From the NCBI GenBank assembly GCA_049724395.1, contig JAUGWO010000024.1, positions 143,484 to 207,483 on the forward strand: DNA of 64,000 nt, given 5' to 3'. Position numbers and translations under genes: made by a program. The stretch comes from Spongospora subterranea f. sp. subterranea (Eukaryota > Endomyxa: Phytomyxea > Phytomyxea > Plasmodiophorida). This document shows positions 59,108 through 64,000 of the stretch, piece after piece (the stretch's first letter is position 1; each line of letters opens with the position of its first letter). The notes under the pieces are model-generated. The model was not told the DNA's origin. It saw only the letters and a program-made list of their open reading frames with translations, and did not search any database.

Positions 59108-59745
59108 ACAAATCGATAACTCTTGGAAGAGGCTCTGAATGGTATACAAACAAAGGTATCGAAGCGTTCCTCTAAAATGAAATCGGAGTCCCTAAACCTG
59201 TTAGGAGATGTAATCGGCTATGGGAAGGATAAATCGAAGTTCATAGAACAATTAGAGAGAGGAATGCGTGATGTCATGCAACACCAGCTGATTCAAGGAA
59301 AGGTAGGAAAAATGCTAAGATCGGCTAGAGTTGTTAGTCAGGACTACCTCTTCATTCTTGACCTTGGCACTTAAGATCTGTGATGACCAAGATTATGTAC
59401 CAGCTACGCTCCTAAGAGCAGGACTTCTTGGCGCGTATGACCTCGAAAATTGGTGCTCTGGTGCAACAATTACTCCTAGATTCCCACAGAGCAAGATTGG
59501 AGGACTAACAACTCTTGCCGATTTTAGCATTTTTCCTACCCTTCCTTGTGTCTGCTGTTTGTTGCATGATATCACATATTCCCCTCTCTGATTGTTCTAT
59601 GAACTTCATGTCATCCTTCCATTGCCGATTACTTTCTAAAAAGGTTTGATGACTCCGATTTTATCTTGAAGGAAGGCATCGATATATCTGGTTGTATACC
59701 ATTCAGAGCCTCTTCCAGAGTTATCGCTGTGTAGCTCATTAACAA
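59108..59745. repeat. Inverted repeat, arms about 240 bp, spacer about 150 bp
   Basis: The left arm is about 59108-59344 and the right arm about 59495-59745, at roughly 85% identity. Both encode the same peptide on opposite strands (EEALNGIQ, KSES, GKVGKML or GRVGKML, SARVVS). The plus-strand version is open for 83 codons, the other is interrupted. The peptide matches no family I recognise; it is probably mobile-element derived. Confidence 0.9.
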
Positions 59746-59809
59746 AGCACTTCTGTCACCAATACGATTTGGATACTTTCTCTTTCATTATCAGCTCGTT
59801 GAATTCCAG

Positions 59810-62800
59810 TTTATGTGGAATGGGCCATGCATTACATTCCCTTTTAGCACTACCAATCCAATGATTGTTTATGTTGCATGGGCCATGCATTACATTCCCT
59901 TTTAGCACTACCAGATCCAATGATTGTTTATGTTGCATGGGCCATGCATTACATTCCCTTTTAGCACTACCAGATCCAATGATTGTTTATGTTGCATGGG
60001 CCATGCATTACATTCCCTTTTAGCACTACCAGATCCAATGATTGTTTATGTTGCATGGGCCATGCATTACATTCCCTTTTAGCACTACCATCCAATGATT
60101 GTTTATGTTGCATGGGCCATGCATTACATTCCCTTTTATACCAGATCCAATGATTGTTTATGTTGCATGGGCCATGCATTACATTCCCTTTTAGCACTAC
60201 CAGATCCAATGATTGTTTATGTTGCATGGGCCATGCATTACATTCCCTTTTAGCACTACCAGATCCAATGATTGTTTATGTTGCATGGGCCATGCATTAC
60301 ATTCCCTTTTAGCACTACCAAATCCAATGATTGTTTATGTTGCATGGGCCATGCATTACATTCCCTTTTAGCATCCCTTTTACCAAATCCAATGATTGTT
60401 TATGCATTACATTCCCTTTTGATCCATGGGCCATGCATTACATTCCCTTTTAGCACTACCAGATCCAATGATTGTTTATGTTGCATGGTGGGCCATGCAT
60501 TACATTCCCTTTTAGCACTACCAGATCCAATGATTGTTTATGTTGCATGGGCCATGCATTACATTCCCTTTTAGCACTACCAGATCCAATGATTGTTTAT
60601 GTTGCATGGGCCATGCATTACATTCCTTTTAGCACTACCAGATCCAATGATTGTTTATTTTGCATGGGCCATGCATTACATTCCCTTTTAGCACTACCAT
60701 GCATTACATCCAATGATTGTTTATGTTGCATGGGCCATGCATTACATTCCCTTTTAGCACTACCAGATCCTGCATGGGCCATGCATTACATAGCACTACC
60801 AGATCCAATGATTGTTTATGTTGCATGGGCCATGCATTACATTCCCTTTTAGCACTACCAGATCCAATGATTGTTTATGTTGCATGGGCCATGCATTACA
60901 TTCCCTTTTAGCACTACCAGATCCAATGATTGTTTATTTTGCATGGGCCATGCATTACATTCCCTTTTAGCACTACCAGATCCAATGATTGTTTATGTTG
61001 CATGGGCCATGCATTACATTCCCTTTTAGCATTACCAAATCCAATGATTGTTTATGTTGAATGGGCCATGCATTACATTCCCTTTAGCACTAGCACTACC
61101 AGATCCAATGATTGTTTATGTTGCATGGGCCATGCATTACATTCCCTTTTAGCACTACCAGATCCAATGATTGTTTATGTTGCATGGGCCATGCATTACA
61201 TTCCCTTTTAGCACTACCAGATCCAATGATTGTTTATGTTGCATGGGCCATGCATTACATTCCCTTTTAGCACTACCAGATCCAATGATTGTTTATGTTG
61301 CATGGGCCATGCATTACATTCCCTTTTAGCACTACCAGATCCAATGATTGTTTATTTTGCATGGGCCATGCATTACATTCCCTTTTAGCACTACCAGATC
61401 CAATCCAATGATTGTTTATGTTGCATGGGCCATGCATTACATTCCCTTTTAGCACTACCAGATCCAATGATTGTTTATGTTGCATGGGCCATGCATTACA
61501 TTCCCTTTTAGCACTACCAGATCCAATGATTGTTTATGTTGCATGGGCCATGCATTACATTCCCTTTTAGCACTACCAGATCCAATGATTGTTTATGTTG
61601 CATGGGCCATGCATTACATTCCCTTTTAGCACTACCAGATCCAATGATTGTTTATGTTGCATGGGCCATGCATTACATTCCCTTTTAGCACTACCAGATC
61701 CAATGATTGTTTATGTTGCATGGGCCATGCATTACATTCCCTTTTAGCACTACCAGATCCAATGATTGTTTATGTTGCATGGGCCATGCATTACATTCCC
61801 TTTTAGCCATGAATGGGCCATGCATTACATTCCCTTTTAGCACTACCAGATCCAATGATTGTTTATGTTGCATGGGCCATGCATTACATTCCCTTTTAGC
61901 ACTACCAGATCCAATGATTGTTTATGTTGCATGGGCCATGCATTACATTCCCTTTTAGCACTACCAGATCCAATGATTGTTTATTTTGCATGGGCCATGC
62001 ATTACATTCCCTTTTAGCACTACCAGATCCAATGATTGTTTATGTTGCATGGGCCATGCATTACATTCCCTTTTAGCACTACCAGATCCAATGATTGTTT
62101 ATGTTGCATGGGCCATGCATTACATTCCCTTTTAGCACTACCAGATCCAATGATTGTTTATGTTGCATGGGCCATGCATTACATTCCCTTTTAGCACTAC
62201 CAGATCCAATGATTGTTTATGTTGCATGGGCCATGCATTACATTCCCTTTTAGCACTACCAGATCCAATGATTGTTTATGTTGCATGGGCCATGCATTAC
62301 ATTCCCTTTTAGCACTACCAGATCCAATGATTGTTTATGTTGCATGGGCCATGCATTACATTCCCTTTTAGCATTACCAAATCCAATGATTGTTTATGTT
62401 GAATGGGCCATGCATTACATTCCCTTTTAGCACTACCAAATCCAATGATTGTTTATGTTGCATGGGCCATGCATTACATTCCCTTTTAGCACTACCAGAT
62501 CCAATGATTGTTTATGTTGCATGGGCCATGCATTACATTCCCTTTTTACCAGATCCAATGATTGTTTTTTGCAGCATGCATTACATTCCCTTTTAGCACT
62601 ACCAGATCCAATGATTGTTTATGTTGCATGGGCCATGCATTACATTCCCTTTTAGCACTACCAGATCCAATGATTGTTTATGTTGCATGGGCCATGCATT
62701 ACATTCCCTTTTAGCACTACCAGATCCAATGATTGTTTATGTTGCATGGGCCATGCATTACATTCCCTTTTAGCACTACCAGATCCAATGATTGTTTATG

Positions 62801-64000
62801 TTGCATGGGCCATGCATTACATTCCCTTTTAGCACTACCAGATCCAATGATTGTTTATGTTGCATGGGCCATGCATTACACTTTTAGCATTACCAGATCC
62901 AATGATTGTTTATTTTATGGGCCATGCATTACATTCCCTTTTAGCATTACCAGATCCAATGATTGTTTATGTTGCATGGGCCATGCATTACATTCCCTTT
63001 TAGCACTACCAAATCCAATGATTGTTTATGTTGCATGGGCCATGCATTACATTCCCTTTTAGCACTACCAGATCCAATGATTGTTTATGTTGCATGGGCC
63101 ATGCATTACATTCCCTTTTAGCACTACCAATCCAATGATTGTTTATGTTGCATGGGCCATGCATTACATTCCCTTTTAGCACTACCAGATCCAATGATTG
63201 TTTATGTTGCATGGGCCATGCATTACATTCCCTTTTCCCTTTTTATCCAATGATTGTTTATGTTGCATCCCTTTTAGCACTACCAGATCCAATGATTGTT
63301 TATGTTGCATGGGCCATGCATTACATTCCCTTTTAGCACTATTACATTCCCTTTTAGCACTACCAGATCCAATGATTGTTTATTTTGCATGGGCCATGCA
63401 TTACATTCCCTTTTAGCACTCAATGATTGTTTATGTTGCATGGGCCATGCATTACATTCCCTTTTAGCACTACCAGATCCAATGATTGTTTATTTGCATG
63501 GGCCATGCATTATTCCCTTTTAGCACTACCAAATCCAATGATTGTTTATGTTGCATGGGCCATGCATTACATTCCCTTTTAGCACTACCAGATCCAATGA
63601 TTGTTTATGTTGCATGGGCCATGCATTACATTCCCTTTTAGCACTACCAGATCCAATGATTGTTTATGTTGCATGGGCCATGCATTACATTCCCTTTTAG
63701 CACTACCAGATCCAATGATTGTTTATGTTGCATGGGCCATGCATTACATTCCCTTTTAGCATGCATTACCAGCATTACCAAATCCAATGATTGTTTATGT
63801 TGAATGGGCCATGCATTACATTCCCTTTTAGCATTACCAAATCCAATGATTGTTTATGTTGCATGGGCCATGCATTACATTCCCTTTTAGCACTACCAGA
63901 TCCAATGATTGTTTATGTTGCATGGGCCATGCATTACATTCCCTTTTAGCACTACCAGATCCAATGATTGTTTATGTTGCATGGGCCATGCATTACATTC
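59810..64000. repeat. 59-bp satellite array, about 70 units, cut by the window end
   Basis: The unit reads aatgattgtttatgttgcat, gggccatgcattacattccc, ttttagcactaccagatcc (59 bp). Most units are 95-100% identical; variants include loss of a few bases, agatcca to aaatcca, gttgcat to gttgaat and gttgcat to ttttgcat, plus some shortened units (for example near 60410, 60700-60800, 62550, 63240). Each unit holds the near-palindrome TGCATGG-G-CCATGCA. The array starts at about 59810 in unique sequence and runs past 64000. The apparent open frames within it are by-products of the repeat and not genes. Confidence 0.98.

Noticed and set aside
59810-64000. Series of similar open frames (CMGHALHSLLAL-type peptides) on both strands
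   Set aside because: They are generated by the 59-bp repeat read in cycling frames, always end at the same ttttag, and start mostly at TTG. There is no coding signal.
59810-64000. CRISPR-like array
   Set aside because: The whole unit repeats without unique spacers, and the genome is eukaryotic.
1-64000. tRNA or rRNA genes
   Set aside because: No A-box/B-box pair with a foldable cloverleaf and no conserved rRNA core was recognised by eye; a tRNAscan or Infernal run would be decisive.

Overview
The window looks like nuclear DNA of a flagellated or ciliated eukaryote, most likely an opisthokont or near relative. Its genes are split by short GT-AG introns, mostly about 44-100 nt, and include a 26S proteasome ATPase (Rpt5), the GPI-transamidase subunit PIG-T, a sphingosine kinase, a type II (MEF2-like) MADS-box factor, a PARP6/8-type ADP-ribosyltransferase, mitochondrial ribosomal protein bL27, and three genes tied to cilia or microtubules (an RSPH14-like armadillo protein, a vasohibin and a tectonic). 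I cannot name the species.

Layout. 1-4 kb: two unrecognised coding regions and a sphingosine kinase (minus). 4.4-11.1 kb: a graveyard of transposon fragments (hAT, a Penelope-like or related RT, a Crinkler-like fossil in three pieces, Ty3/gypsy and Ty1/copia fossils, a LINE fragment) with a 34-bp minisatellite. 11.3-12.6 kb: a predicted secreted protein of an unnamed family. 12.6-16.8 kb: nothing recognised. 16.8-20.9 kb: a Mutator-like DNA transposon bounded by 32-bp terminal inverted repeats. 21.1-23.6 kb: a predicted secreted ankyrin-repeat gene built from tandemly duplicated 198-bp exons. 24.3-25.3 kb: a pogo/Tigger-like remnant. 26.1-28.3 kb: a paralogue of the 11.3-kb gene, then a cysteine-rich gene. 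28.9-30.6 kb: two chromovirus tail ends facing each other. 31.1-46.7 kb: a gene-dense host segment (armadillo protein, vasohibin, PIG-T, Rpt5, tectonic, MADS). 47.7-55.3 kb: an unknown helical protein, copia fossils, the PARP gene and bL27m. 56-59.1 kb: a coiled-coil gene, then mostly empty sequence. 59.1-59.75 kb: a large inverted repeat. 59.8-64 kb: a 59-bp satellite of roughly 70 units running off the window end.

Two themes run across the window. First, mobile-element debris is repeatedly present as diverged inverted (fold-back) pairs: hAT, Crinkler-like, the 8.9/9.3-kb pair, inside the Mutator-like element, chromovirus tails, copia pieces and the 59-kb pair. Transcribed, these would give hairpin RNA. 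Second, there are two kinds of predicted secreted proteins: a two-member unnamed family with conserved intron phases, and an ankyrin gene enlarged by frame-preserving exon duplication. These are the best candidates for undescribed biology here. Exon limits were worked out by eye from frame, splice-site and family consistency; where they are uncertain this is stated.
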